From Ga0074130 sp035565355 (GTDB lineage: Bacteria; Pseudomonadota; Gammaproteobacteria; Burkholderiales; Rhodocyclaceae), in assembly GCA_035565355.1 (NCBI GenBank), contig DATMSM010000028.1, positions 1 through 35,937 on the forward strand: DNA of 35,937 bases, read 5' to 3'. The notes below the pieces were generated by a model. That model was not told the origin of the DNA and ran no database searches. It was given only the letters and a program-made list of their open reading frames with translations. This document shows positions 1 to 8,088 of this stretch, piece after piece. Both the position numbers and the translations under genes were made by a program. How positions within the stretch are numbered: position 1 is the first letter of the stretch; each line of letters opens with the position of its first letter.

Positions 1-1331
1 TGCGGCTTGCCGGTATGCGCTGCTGCGTTGCGCGCCGCATTGCTACGGCCCTCGCCGCGCGCACGATTGTCACCCTGCGGCTTGCGTGCTTCACCCTGGC
101 CCTGGCCGTGACGCGGCGGACGCGCATCGCGATTGCCGCCACCGCCTCCGGAACGGCGACCGTTCTCGATCGGCTGCGGCTTGGCATTCGGATCCGGCTC
201 GAAGCCTTCGACCGTGCGCTTTTCCAGCTGACGCTTGAGCAGACGCTCGATATCGCGCAGCAGCTTGAACTCATCCACGCACACCAGCGACACGGCTTCA
301 CCCGTGGCGCCGGCACGACCGGTACGGCCGATGCGGTGCACATAGTCCTCCGGCACATTCGGCAGCTCGTAGTTCACCACATGCGGCAGTTGGTCGATGT
401 CGATACCGCGCGCGGCGATGTCTGTTGCAACCAGCACATGCAGCTTGAGGCTCTTGAAGTCGGCCAATGCCTTGGTGCGCGCACCCTGGCTTTTGTTGCC
501 GTGAATTGCGGCGGCACGGATGCCACCCTTGTCCAGCTTCTCGGCCAGCGCGTTGGCACCGTGCTTGGTGCGCGTAAACACCAGCACCTGATGCCAGCTG
601 TTGTCTTCAATCAGCTTGACCAGCAGATCGCGCTTCTTGTTGCGATCAACGGTGTAAACGGCCTGCGCGACGGTGTCGGCGGTCGAGTTGGCGCTGGCCA
701 CCGCAACCTGCTGCGGATTGTTGAGGAACTGCTTGGCCAACTGGCGGATCTCGTCGGAGAAGGTGGCCGAGTACATCAGCGTCTGGCGCTTTTCCGGCAG
801 GGTCTTCATGACCTTCTTGATGTCCGGCAGGAAACCCATGTCGAGCATGCGGTCGGCTTCGTCGAGCACGACGATTTCGATATTCGACAGATCGACGTTG
901 CGCTGGGCAACGTGGTCGAGCAGACGGCCCGGCGTGGCGACAATGATCTCGACACCCGAACGCAGCAACTTGGTCTGCGGCACCATGCTGACGCCGCCGT
1001 AGATGGCCGCAGCGCGCAGATTCAAATGCGCGCCATAGGTGCGCACGCTTTCATAGACCTGGGCCGCGAGTTCGCGGGTCGGGGTCAGGATCAGGGCACG
1101 AGTTTGAAACTTGGTCATGGACAGGCCGCTGCTGCGCGTGGACAGCAGTTGCAGCATGGGCAGCGTGAAGCCGGCGGTCTTGCCGGTGCCGGTCTGGGCA
1201 GCCGCCATCAGGTCGTGGCCGGCCAACACTTCGGGAATGGCCTTTGCCTGGATAGGCGTAGGCGAGTCGTAACCCTGGTCAGACAGGGCGCGCAAAATCT
1301 CGGCGCGCAGGCCGAGTTCAGAAAACAGCAT
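1..1331 (-). CDS. rhlE: ATP-dependent RNA helicase RhlE (DEAD-box), 3' end beyond window
   Basis: About 443 codons are visible, running off the left edge with no stop. Reading the complement from the ATG at 1331 gives, in order, a Q motif ending PTPIQ, Walker A AQTGTGKT, PTRELA, TPGR, the DEAD box in VLDEADRMLDMGF, motif III SAT, an HGNKSQGAR segment characteristic of RhlE, ATDIAARGIDI and HRIGRTGRAG. The helicase core is complete. After it comes a low-complexity Gly/Arg/Asn/Gln-rich basic tail, as in RhlE proteins, and this tail is cut by the window edge. GGAG lies about 8 bases before the ATG. The family unwinds short RNA duplexes using ATP and acts in ribosome assembly and mRNA turnover, often in the cold. 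It is transcribed divergently from trhO. Confidence 0.93.
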   Translation of the reverse strand, partial: MLFSELGLRAEILRALSDQGYDSPTPIQAKAIPEVLAGHDLMAAAQTGTGKTAGFTLPMLQLLSTRSSGLSMTKFQTRALILTPTRELAAQVYESVRTYGAHLNLRAAAIYGGVSMVPQTKLLRSGVEIIVATPGRLLDHVAQRNVDLSNIEIVVLDEADRMLDMGFLPDIKKVMKTLPEKRQTLMYSATFSDEIRQLAKQFLNNPQQVAVASANSTADTVAQAVYTVDRNKKRDLLVKLIEDNSWHQVLVFTRTKHGANALAEKLDKGGIRAAAIHGNKSQGARTKALADFKSLKLHVLVATDIAARGIDIDQLPHVVNYELPNVPEDYVHRIGRTGRAGATGEAVSLVCVDEFKLLRDIERLLKRQLEKRTVEGFEPDPNAKPQPIENGRRSGGGGGNRDARPPRHGQGQGEARKPQGDNRARGEGRSNAARNAAAHTGKP

Positions 1332-1486
1332 GTGGAACTCCAGGAACCCATCTGCGCGCAATTGACCGTTGCGGTCAGGGGAGCGCACGCTCGTCTAGAT
1401 GTGAGGTTCCAAAGGGAAAGGCGCGGAAAGAGAATTCTCAACGCGACGCGCCGGCAAGACTGAAGCAATGCACCAACGCGGGGCGA

Positions 1487-1495
1487 ATTATAGCA
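1487..1495 (-). promoter_or_regulatory. Extended -10 promoter element for rhlE
   Basis: On the minus strand a perfect TATAAT (1492 to 1487) is preceded by TG one base upstream (1495-1494), an extended -10 element. No good -35 hexamer sits 17 bases upstream, which is acceptable for extended -10 promoters. Transcription would begin near 1480 and leave a leader of about 150 nt before the rhlE ATG. Confidence 0.5.
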
Positions 1496-1573
1496 CGAGT
1501 GGCCCTGCCCGTCCCCCTGATTGCTGCAATGCGGGATAATGCCGGTCTTTACTGGATTTCGTGCCGCATTCTC

Positions 1574-2521
1574 ATGTTTCTGACCGCCGCCCTCTACAAA
1601 TTTGTCGCCCTGCCCGATTACGCTAGGCTGCGCGAGCCCCTGCTCGCCATCTGCGAAGACAATGGCATCAAGGGCACCCTGCTGCTGGCGGCGGAGGGCA
1701 TCAACGGCACGATTTCAGGCCGCGAGGCCGGCATACGCACGGTGCTGGCCTGGCTGCGCAGTGATCCGCGCCTGGCCGAACTCGAGCACAAGGAGTCCTG
1801 GGCTGCCGAAATGCCTTTTCATCGCATGAAGGTGCGCCTCAAGAAGGAAATCGTCACCATGGGGGTGGCGGGCATCGATCCGCGCCACATCGTCGGCACC
1901 TATGTAAAGCCGCAAGACTGGAACGCGCTGATCCGCCAACCCGACGTCGTCCTCATCGACACACGCAACGACTACGAAGTCGCCATCGGCACCTTCCAGG
2001 GTGCGGTCGACCCTAACATCAGGAGCTTTACCGAGCTGCCGGCCTGGGTGCAGCGCGAGACCGAAGCCGGCCGTCTGCAAGGCAAGCCGCGGGTGGCGAT
2101 GTTCTGCACCGGCGGCATCCGCTGCGAGAAATCCACTGCCTATATGAAGGAACAGGGCTTCGACGAGGTCTACCACCTGCAAGGCGGCATCCTTAAGTAT
2201 CTGGAAGAGGTTCCACCCGAGCACAGCACCTGGGACGGCGAATGCTTCGTCTTCGACGAGCGCGTTTCGGTCGGCCATGGCTTGCAGCAAGGCGACTACG
2301 AACTCTGCCGCGCCTGCCGCTATCCTCTCAACGCCGCAGACCGAGCCTCACCACACTACCGCAAGGGCATTAGCTGCGCGCACTGCCACGACAAGACGAC
2401 GGCAGAACAGAAGGCCTCGTATGCCGAACGGCAGAAGCAGGTGGAGCTGGCCGAGCAGCGCGACGAGGATCACATCGCCGCCCACTTCGCACACAGTCAA
2501 GGCAGGAAGGACGCCGCCTAA
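1574..2521 (+). CDS. trhO: tRNA uridine-34 hydroxylase, rhodanese family (TrhO/YceA)
   Basis: 315 residues from the ATG at 1574. An N-terminal acylphosphatase-like region (ALYKFVALPDY, EGINGT) is followed by a rhodanese domain with the active-site loop CTGGIRCEK (first Cys about residue 178), and a C-terminal CxxC...CxxC segment (CRAC and CAHC). This is the standard TrhO layout. The family hydroxylates U34 of tRNAs to 5-hydroxyuridine using O2, independently of prephenate. The frame stays open upstream to 1499 with an in-frame ATG at 1529. I chose 1574 because family members begin just before the LYKF segment; no Shine-Dalgarno sequence decides it. It ends in TAA just before a shared terminator with the convergent metZ. 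Confidence 0.9.
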   Translation: MFLTAALYKFVALPDYARLREPLLAICEDNGIKGTLLLAAEGINGTISGREAGIRTVLAWLRSDPRLAELEHKESWAAEMPFHRMKVRLKKEIVTMGVAGIDPRHIVGTYVKPQDWNALIRQPDVVLIDTRNDYEVAIGTFQGAVDPNIRSFTELPAWVQRETEAGRLQGKPRVAMFCTGGIRCEKSTAYMKEQGFDEVYHLQGGILKYLEEVPPEHSTWDGECFVFDERVSVGHGLQQGDYELCRACRYPLNAADRASPHYRKGISCAHCHDKTTAEQKASYAERQKQVELAEQRDEDHIAAHFAHSQGRKDAA

Positions 2522-2528
2522 GGCCAGC

Positions 2529-2565
2529 AAAAGAAAACGCCAGCTGAATGCTGGCGTTTTCTTTT
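2529..2565. terminator. Bidirectional intrinsic terminator between trhO and metZ
   Basis: A perfect 16-bp inverted repeat (2529-2544 with 2550-2565) with loop TGAAT. The stem base is AAAAGAAAA on one side and TTTTCTTTT on the other, so each strand has a GC-rich stem followed by U residues. It lies between two convergent genes and can stop transcription both ways. Confidence 0.9.
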
Positions 2566-2589
2566 GGTTCACGGCGCGAGGAAAGATCC

Positions 2590-3762
2590 TTAGCTCATGC
2601 CGCGCAGCAGATCGGCCTCGATGTCGTCCACCGACTCCAGGCCGACGGCGATGCGCAACAGGCCATCGCCGATCCCCGACGCCGCCCGCGCTTCCGGCGA
2701 GATACGGCCGTGCGTGGTCGTGGCCGGATGCGTGATGGTGGTCTTGGTGTCGCCGAGATTAGCCGTGATCGAGAGCATTTTGGTGTTGTCGATCACCTTC
2801 CAAGCGGCATCCTTGCCACCCTTTACCTCAAACGCCAGCACTGCACCACCGGTCTTCTGCTGCTTCATCGCCAGCGCATGCTGCGGATGCGAAGCCAGGC
2901 CGGGGTAGAAGACACGCGCGACCGTGGGGTTGGCCTCCAGGCGCTTGGCCAGCTCCAGCGCGTTGGCCGATTGAGCCTGCATGCGGATGGACAGGGTTTC
3001 CATGCCCTTCAAAATCACCCAGGCATTGAAGGGCGAGATTGACGGGCCGGCACTGCGGATGAACTTGAACGGCTCCTCGACGAGTGCTTTTGATCCACAA
3101 ATCGCACCGCCGAGCACACGCCCCTGCCCGTCCAGATATTTGGTGGCGGAGTGAATCACCAGATCGGCGCCCAGTTGCAGCGGCAACTGCAAGGCTGGCG
3201 AGCAGAAACAGTTGTCCACCACCAGCAGCGCGCCGGCCTCGTGGGCAAGCTTGGCAATCGCCTCGATATCGAACACTTCGGTGAGCGGGTTCGACGGCGT
3301 CTCCAGGAACACCAGCTTTGTGTTGGGGCGCATGGCTGCCCGCCAGGCAGCCAGGTCGCCGCCATCCACATAGGTCGTCTCAATACCGAACTTGGAGAAG
3401 ATCTGGCCGAACAAGACCTGCGTCGAGCCGAAAATACTGCGCGACGACACCAGATGCTCACCAGCCTTCATCAGGCCCATGACGGTGCTGAGTATGGCCG
3501 CCATGCCGGAAGCGGTGGCGACGCAGGACTCGGCGCCTTCTAGGGCGGCCAGACGTTCCTGCATCATGGTGACGGTGGGATTGGTGAAGCGCGAGTAGAT
3601 ATTGCCCGGCTCCTCGCCGGCAAAACGCGCAGCGGCCTGGGCGGCGCTCTTGAAGACGTAACTGGAGGTCAGGTACAGCGCCTCGGCATGCTCGCCGAAC
3701 TGGCTGCGCTCCTGTCCGGCGCGCACGGCTAAGGATTCGATGTCGTATTCGTTGATGTCCAT
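2590..3762 (-). CDS. metZ: O-succinylhomoserine sulfhydrylase
   Basis: 390 residues from the ATG at 3762; a TTG two codons upstream would also be open but is less likely. It is a Cys/Met-metabolism PLP enzyme. The PLP lysine is K208 in SATKYLDGQGRVLGG, with SGMAAI near residue 85 and the phosphate-binding YSRFTNPT near residue 56. MetZ makes homocysteine directly from O-succinylhomoserine and sulfide, the route used by Pseudomonas and many betaproteobacteria. O-acetylhomoserine sulfhydrylase or cystathionine gamma-synthase are alternatives within the fold, but the position after purF and the overall sequence favour MetZ. A strong purF terminator just upstream means it probably has its own promoter in a very short gap, which I could not define. 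Confidence 0.9.
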   Translation of the reverse strand: MDINEYDIESLAVRAGQERSQFGEHAEALYLTSSYVFKSAAQAAARFAGEEPGNIYSRFTNPTVTMMQERLAALEGAESCVATASGMAAILSTVMGLMKAGEHLVSSRSIFGSTQVLFGQIFSKFGIETTYVDGGDLAAWRAAMRPNTKLVFLETPSNPLTEVFDIEAIAKLAHEAGALLVVDNCFCSPALQLPLQLGADLVIHSATKYLDGQGRVLGGAICGSKALVEEPFKFIRSAGPSISPFNAWVILKGMETLSIRMQAQSANALELAKRLEANPTVARVFYPGLASHPQHALAMKQQKTGGAVLAFEVKGGKDAAWKVIDNTKMLSITANLGDTKTTITHPATTTHGRISPEARAASGIGDGLLRIAVGLESVDDIEADLLRGMS

Positions 3763-3788
3763 AGTCAAAACGATAACAGGCTCTGCGC

Positions 3789-3827
3789 AAAAAAGAAAAT
3801 GGCGGCCGCTTATGCAGCGGCCGCCAT
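3789..3827 (-). terminator. Intrinsic terminator after purF
   Basis: A 12-bp perfect stem (3799-3810 with 3816-3827) around a 5-nt loop. On the minus strand it is followed by TTTTCTTTTTT. It separates purF from metZ. Confidence 0.88.
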
Positions 3828-3850
3828 CGTTATAAACCCCAGTACTGCAA

Positions 3851-5383
3851 TTACATGGTTGCGTTCTGGACCAGATTCAGATCCATCTGGCCTTCGTCGT
3901 CATCCGCCAGGACCGTCTTGGCCGACGGCTTGTTGCGTGCGTCCTCGATGCCGGTCAGATACTCGGCCGTGATATCGCCGGTGATGTAATTGCCGTCAAA
4001 GCACGAAGTCTCGAATTGGGCAATGGCCGGATTGACGGCCTGCAGCGCCTTCCTGAGATCATCCAGATCCTGATAGATCAGCGCATCGGCGCCGATTTCG
4101 ACGCGTACCTGTTCCTCGGTGCGACCGCTGGCGATCAGCTCCTCACGCGAAGGCATGTCGATGCCATAGACATTGGCATAACGCACCGGTGGCGCGGCCG
4201 AGGCCATATACACATTCTGTGCACCGGCTTCGCGCGCCATCAGCACGATCTCGCGGCTGGTAGTGCCGCGCACGATCGAGTCATCCACCAGCAGCACGTT
4301 CTTGCCCTTGAACTCCTGGGCGATGGCGTTGAGCTTCTGGCGCACCGACTTCTTGCGCGTGGCCTGACCCGGCATGATGAAGGTACGACCGATGTAGCGG
4401 TTCTTGACGAAGCCTTCGCGGTAGGGAATATCCAGGCGCGCAGCCAGCTCCATGGCCGACGGACGGCTGGAGTCGGGAATCGGGATCACCGCATCGATCT
4501 TGAGATGCGGCAGCGTGTGCTTGATCTTGTCGGCCAGAAACTCGCCCATCTTGACGCGGGTTTCATAGACCGACATGCCGTCCATCAGCGAATCCGGGCG
4601 GGCCAGATAAACGTATTCGAACATGCACGGCGCATGCAGGGTCTTGTCGGCGCACTGGCGGCTCTGGAAGTTGCCATGCACATCGATCAGCACTGCCTCG
4701 CCCGGCTCGACGTCGCGCAGGTACTTGAAGCCCAGCGTATCGAGCGCAACGCTTTCCGAAGCCACCATGTATTCGGTACCGGCCGTGGTCTCATTCTTGC
4801 CGATGACCATGGGGCGGATACCGAAGGGGTCGCGGAAGGCGAGCAGGCCGTAGCCGGCAATCATGACCAGCACGGCGTAAGCGCCTTTGATGCGGCGATG
4901 GGTGCCGGCGACTGCCTTGAAGATGGACTCGGCATCGACCTGGTACTGCTTGCTCGCCACCTGCAGTTCGTGGGCGAACACATTCAGCAGCACCTCGGAA
5001 TCCGAGTTGGTGTTCATGTGGCGCAGGTCCTGCAGGAACATATCCTGGCGCAACTGCTCGGCGTTGGTGAGGTTGCCGTTGTGGGCCAGCATCAGGCCGA
5101 AGGGCGAGTTCACATAGAAGGGTTGTGCTTCCGCCGCGTTATAAGCAGAGCCCGCAGTCGGATAACGGCAGTGGCCAATGCCCCAGTTGCCGACGAGGTT
5201 GCGCATGTGGCGGGTGCGGAAAACATCACGCACCAGACCCGGGCCCTTGTGCATGTGAAAGCGGCCTTCCGCCGCCGTGGCGATGCCGGCGGCATCCTGC
5301 CCGCGGTGCTGCAGCACCTGCAGTCCGTCATAGAGCAGCTGATTGACCGGCGTCTTGGCGACGACTCCCAAAATCCCGCACAT
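3851..5383 (-). CDS. purF: Amidophosphoribosyltransferase
   Basis: 510 residues. The protein starts MCGILGVV, so the N-terminal glutaminase nucleophile is Cys2 with no propeptide, as in the E. coli type. The Ntn glutamine amidotransferase half includes HRGQDAAG (27-34), GHCRYPT (70-76) and HNGNLTN (101-107). The phosphoribosyltransferase half carries the PRPP loop VLLVDDSIVRGTT (363-375). The enzyme converts PRPP and glutamine to 5-phosphoribosylamine, the first committed step of purine synthesis. It follows cvpA by 44 bases on the same strand, as in E. coli, and is closed by a strong terminator. It lacks the Fe-S cluster cysteines of the Bacillus type as far as I can see. Confidence 0.97.
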   Translation of the reverse strand: MCGILGVVAKTPVNQLLYDGLQVLQHRGQDAAGIATAAEGRFHMHKGPGLVRDVFRTRHMRNLVGNWGIGHCRYPTAGSAYNAAEAQPFYVNSPFGLMLAHNGNLTNAEQLRQDMFLQDLRHMNTNSDSEVLLNVFAHELQVASKQYQVDAESIFKAVAGTHRRIKGAYAVLVMIAGYGLLAFRDPFGIRPMVIGKNETTAGTEYMVASESVALDTLGFKYLRDVEPGEAVLIDVHGNFQSRQCADKTLHAPCMFEYVYLARPDSLMDGMSVYETRVKMGEFLADKIKHTLPHLKIDAVIPIPDSSRPSAMELAARLDIPYREGFVKNRYIGRTFIMPGQATRKKSVRQKLNAIAQEFKGKNVLLVDDSIVRGTTSREIVLMAREAGAQNVYMASAAPPVRYANVYGIDMPSREELIASGRTEEQVRVEIGADALIYQDLDDLRKALQAVNPAIAQFETSCFDGNYITGDITAEYLTGIEDARNKPSAKTVLADDDEGQMDLNLVQNATM

Positions 5384-5427
5384 ACCTCACCTACCTTCAG
5401 AAAAGCCGGAACAGCTGGCGCTGCCCC

Positions 5428-5919
5428 TTATCGATACCGAATCTTCTTCGCCATGGCTTCGGGCATCCACGGTTTGATTGCCAGCACCGCCGTTTCCAGC
5501 GGCGGTGCAAACACCGCGTTCTTCCACCAAGGCTCCCTGGGCAGAGGGGTAAGCCCGCCCAGCATTACGACAAACAACACCACCAGAACGCCACGGGCTA
5601 TCCCGAAGATGGCGCCCAATATGCGATCTATCAAGCCCAAACCGACCGCACGCAGCAAAAACGACACGACCAACCGCGCAATGCCCACCACGACCAGCAC
5701 GGCCACAAATACCGTCGCAAAACCTGCCAGGTACTGCATGCTCCTGTCGCTCAGCAGGCCGCTGTAAAACTCGCTCACCGGCAGCGCAAACTCGCGCGCC
5801 ACAAAAAAAGCCAGCACCCACGCCGCCAAAGCCAGGACTTCGCCCACCACGCCGCGCCAGAAACCCAGCAACAGCGACGCGGCGATCATAAGTAGGACCG
5901 CGTAATCGAACCAGGTCAC
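5428..5919 (-). CDS. cvpA: CvpA family inner-membrane protein
   Basis: 163 residues from a GTG start at 5919. Four hydrophobic segments (about residues 5-22, 27-45, 65-87 and 100-122) match the CvpA family, an inner-membrane protein first found through colicin V production and later linked to envelope integrity. The GTG lies 6 bases after the dedD stop, so translation is probably coupled. The order accD-folC-dedD-cvpA-purF is conserved between beta- and gammaproteobacteria and supports the call. The molecular function is not established. Confidence 0.88.
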   Translation of the reverse strand: MTWFDYAVLLMIAASLLLGFWRGVVGEVLALAAWVLAFFVAREFALPVSEFYSGLLSDRSMQYLAGFATVFVAVLVVVGIARLVVSFLLRAVGLGLIDRILGAIFGIARGVLVVLFVVMLGGLTPLPREPWWKNAVFAPPLETAVLAIKPWMPEAMAKKIRYR

Positions 5920-5925
5920 AGCGAC

Positions 5926-6630
5926 TTACTTGGCCGCAAGTACGCCACCGGGTGGGCCGCCTGCACCGATCTGCTTCAACTTGGCCTGCGCCTTTTCGGC
6001 AGCGGCCTTGGAACTGAAGGGGCCCGCGCGCACGCGGATGCGCTCACCCTGCGGCGTGCTTACTTTTTCAGTGTAGCTGGGGTAACCGAGCTCCTTGATC
6101 TTGCCCTGCAGTACCTTGACGTTGCCCTGCTCGGCATAGGCGCCCAGTTGCAGCACCCACTGGCCATTGGCAGGGTCGGACTTGGTGGTTTCAGCCTTGG
6201 GCGCATCGCCACCGGCAAGAATCTGTTCGGCCCGCAGCCTTTCGGCCGATTTCGCATCAGGCTTAAGCTCGGGCTTGGGCGCAGGTTTGGGTTCAGGCTT
6301 GAGTTCTGGCTTGGGTGCGGGTGCAGGGGCGGCGGCCTCCGCCTCCTCGAGCCGGGGTTCAGGCTTGGCTTCCGGTCGCTTCATCTCGGCAACCGGCGGC
6401 AAGGGTGTGGCGGTCGGCGCGCCAGGTAGTACGCGGGCAGTGAAGTTGCCGGCATCCTGGCTGGGAATGCGCACCTGGATATCCTGCTGGGTGGGACGCG
6501 GCTCATGGTCCATGACCATGGGCAGGACGATGGCGGCAAGCAGGGCCAGTGCCACCGCACCGACGAGACGACGACGCGCCCGCTTTTTCAGCTGGAGATC
6601 GCTATCGGGTGCCGCTGTATTTTCCGTCAT
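5926..6630 (-). CDS. dedD: SPOR-domain cell-division protein (DedD-like)
   Basis: 234 residues. A short cytoplasmic basic stretch (KKRARRR) is followed by one transmembrane segment (about 22-40), a long Pro/Lys/Glu/Ala-rich periplasmic linker with repeated KPE/KPA units (about 88-125), and a C-terminal SPOR domain (about 157-225: WVLQLGAY ... RVRAGPF). SPOR domains bind denuded septal peptidoglycan, so this type II membrane protein should act at the division site. Its ATG overlaps the folC stop codon as ATGA. Position between folC and cvpA identifies it as the DedD counterpart; the linker is not informative for homology. Confidence 0.85.
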   Translation of the reverse strand: MTENTAAPDSDLQLKKRARRRLVGAVALALLAAIVLPMVMDHEPRPTQQDIQVRIPSQDAGNFTARVLPGAPTATPLPPVAEMKRPEAKPEPRLEEAEAAAPAPAPKPELKPEPKPAPKPELKPDAKSAERLRAEQILAGGDAPKAETTKSDPANGQWVLQLGAYAEQGNVKVLQGKIKELGYPSYTEKVSTPQGERIRVRAGPFSSKAAAEKAQAKLKQIGAGGPPGGVLAAK

Positions 6631-7931
6631 GAGCCTTTTGAGCCTCTTGAGCCTGTCGGGGCCGTGGGGTGCTGGGATTCCAGCACATCCGCCACGGTCA
6701 GGAAGGAACCGAAGACCACAATTCTATCATTTTCGGCCGCCTTCTCCTGCGCATATGCGTAGGCGGCCAGCACCGTATCGAACTCGGCTTCGACCGTTTC
6801 GCCGGCCGCTCGCAGGTATTCGGTCAGCACCGCAGACGGGGCCCCGCGCACGCCGGCCAGGGTTGCGGGCAGCCAGCGTTCAATGCGGCCTTTGAGGGCA
6901 TCAATCACGCCGACCATGTCCTTGTCGCGCAGCATGCCGCACACCGCCCAAGTGCTGCCGAAAAAGCCCTGATCGAGCAGATTGTCGGCCAGCACCCGTG
7001 CCGCCTGCGGGTTATGTGCCACGTCCAGTACCGTCACCGGACGCCCCGGCAAGGTCTGGAAACGCCCGGGCAACTCGACCACTGCCAGGCCCTGGCGGAT
7101 CTCGGCCATGGATAGGGGCAGGCGCTCCTGTAACGCATCAAGGGCCGCCAGCACGAGGCTGGCATTGCCCAACTGACGCGCGCCACGCAAGGCCGGATAG
7201 GCGAGCCCGCCGCGCTTGGCCTGCGATCGCCCCCACCACGACCACTGGCGGATCTCACTCTGCGTCGCGTAGCCAAAGTCGCGACCGATCAGCTGCAGGT
7301 CGGCGCCCAGGCTTTGCGCATGCTCGACCAGCGTGTGCGGGGCCTGGAAATCGCCACACAGCGCCGGCTTGCCGGCGCGGAAGATGCCGGCTTTCTCAAA
7401 GCCGATTTTCTCGCGCGTGTCGCCGAGAAAATCCATATGATCGAGGTCGATGCCGGTGACGATGGCGCAATCCGGATCGTAGATATTGACCGCATCCAGG
7501 CGCCCGCCGAGGCCGACCTCGAGAATGATGACATCCAGCCCTGCCGCAGCAAATGCTTCCCATGCACTCAAGGTGCCGAACTCGAAATAGGTCAGGGGCA
7601 CGTCACCGCGTGCAGCTTCCACCCGCGCGAACGCGGCGCACAGCATCTCGTCGCTGGCCGGCTGGCCGTTGATGCGAACGCGTTCGTTGTAGTGCAGCAG
7701 GTGCGGCGAAGTGTAGAGGCCGACGCGATAGCCAGCCGCCTTCAGGATGGCCTCCAGCATGGCGCAGGTCGAGCCCTTGCCATTGGTGCCGCCGACAATG
7801 ATGAGCGGACAGGTTTGCGTCTGCTCGAGCGCGGCCTTGACGACAAACAGGCGATCAAGCCCGAGCTCGATCGCCTGCGTGTGTTGTTGCTCTATGTAGG
7901 CCAGCCAGTCGTTGAGACTTTTTTCAGACAT
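6627..7931 (-). CDS. folC: Bifunctional folylpolyglutamate synthase/dihydrofolate synthase
   Basis: 434 residues. A Mur-ligase-like enzyme with P-loop GGTNGKGST (47-55), TSPHLLHYNERVRING, an ILEVGLGGRLDAVN segment and the conserved DHMDFLGDT. The C-terminal domain contains VLDVAHNPQAA. It adds L-glutamate to dihydropteroate and to folates using ATP. Its TGA overlaps the dedD ATG. The upstream region is filled by the 144-bp palindrome, so its leader RNA is almost entirely that repeat, and I see no clear Shine-Dalgarno sequence before the ATG. The last residues are a Gly/Ser-rich tail (about 425-434), slightly longer than needed for the fold. Confidence 0.95.
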   Translation of the reverse strand: MSEKSLNDWLAYIEQQHTQAIELGLDRLFVVKAALEQTQTCPLIIVGGTNGKGSTCAMLEAILKAAGYRVGLYTSPHLLHYNERVRINGQPASDEMLCAAFARVEAARGDVPLTYFEFGTLSAWEAFAAAGLDVIILEVGLGGRLDAVNIYDPDCAIVTGIDLDHMDFLGDTREKIGFEKAGIFRAGKPALCGDFQAPHTLVEHAQSLGADLQLIGRDFGYATQSEIRQWSWWGRSQAKRGGLAYPALRGARQLGNASLVLAALDALQERLPLSMAEIRQGLAVVELPGRFQTLPGRPVTVLDVAHNPQAARVLADNLLDQGFFGSTWAVCGMLRDKDMVGVIDALKGRIERWLPATLAGVRGAPSAVLTEYLRAAGETVEAEFDTVLAAYAYAQEKAAENDRIVVFGSFLTVADVLESQHPTAPTGSRGSKGS

Positions 7932-7944
7932 GGGTGTTTAAACC

Positions 7945-8088
7945 GTCAGCCCCTGAAGAACCGTAGCGAGCGGCCGGAGGGCAAGGCGCGCGGCGCGCAG
8001 GAACCGGAATGTACTTGCAGTACATGAGGATTCCGAGCACCGCGCAACGCAGCCATACGGCCGCGCAGTAGGTTATTCAGGGACTGAC
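7945..8088. repeat. 144-bp imperfect palindrome (REP-like intergenic element)
   Basis: The two ends are inverted copies of each other: 16 of the first 18 bases agree (GTCAGCCCCTGAAGAACC against GTCAGTCCCTGAATAACC). The centre is a perfect ATGTACT-TGC-AGTACAT. Matching blocks (CGGCCG, GCGCGG, GGAAT) continue in register with short mismatched bulges between. It spans nearly the whole folC-accD gap, and its right end contains the accD stop codon. The layout resembles large REP/BIME-type elements, but I cannot tell copy number from one window. No U-tract follows, so it is not a standard terminator. Confidence 0.75.

Noticed and set aside
27..110. Possible frameshift or low-quality sequence in the Gly/Arg-rich end of rhlE
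   Set aside because: The frame stays open to the edge and the composition fits normal RhlE tails.
15..1463. A 482-codon plus-strand frame opposite rhlE
   Set aside because: The minus strand encodes a complete set of DEAD-box motifs; the plus-strand product has none.
4016..5767. A 583-codon plus-strand frame opposite purF and cvpA
   Set aside because: It covers two well-supported minus-strand genes and the gap between them and has no domain.
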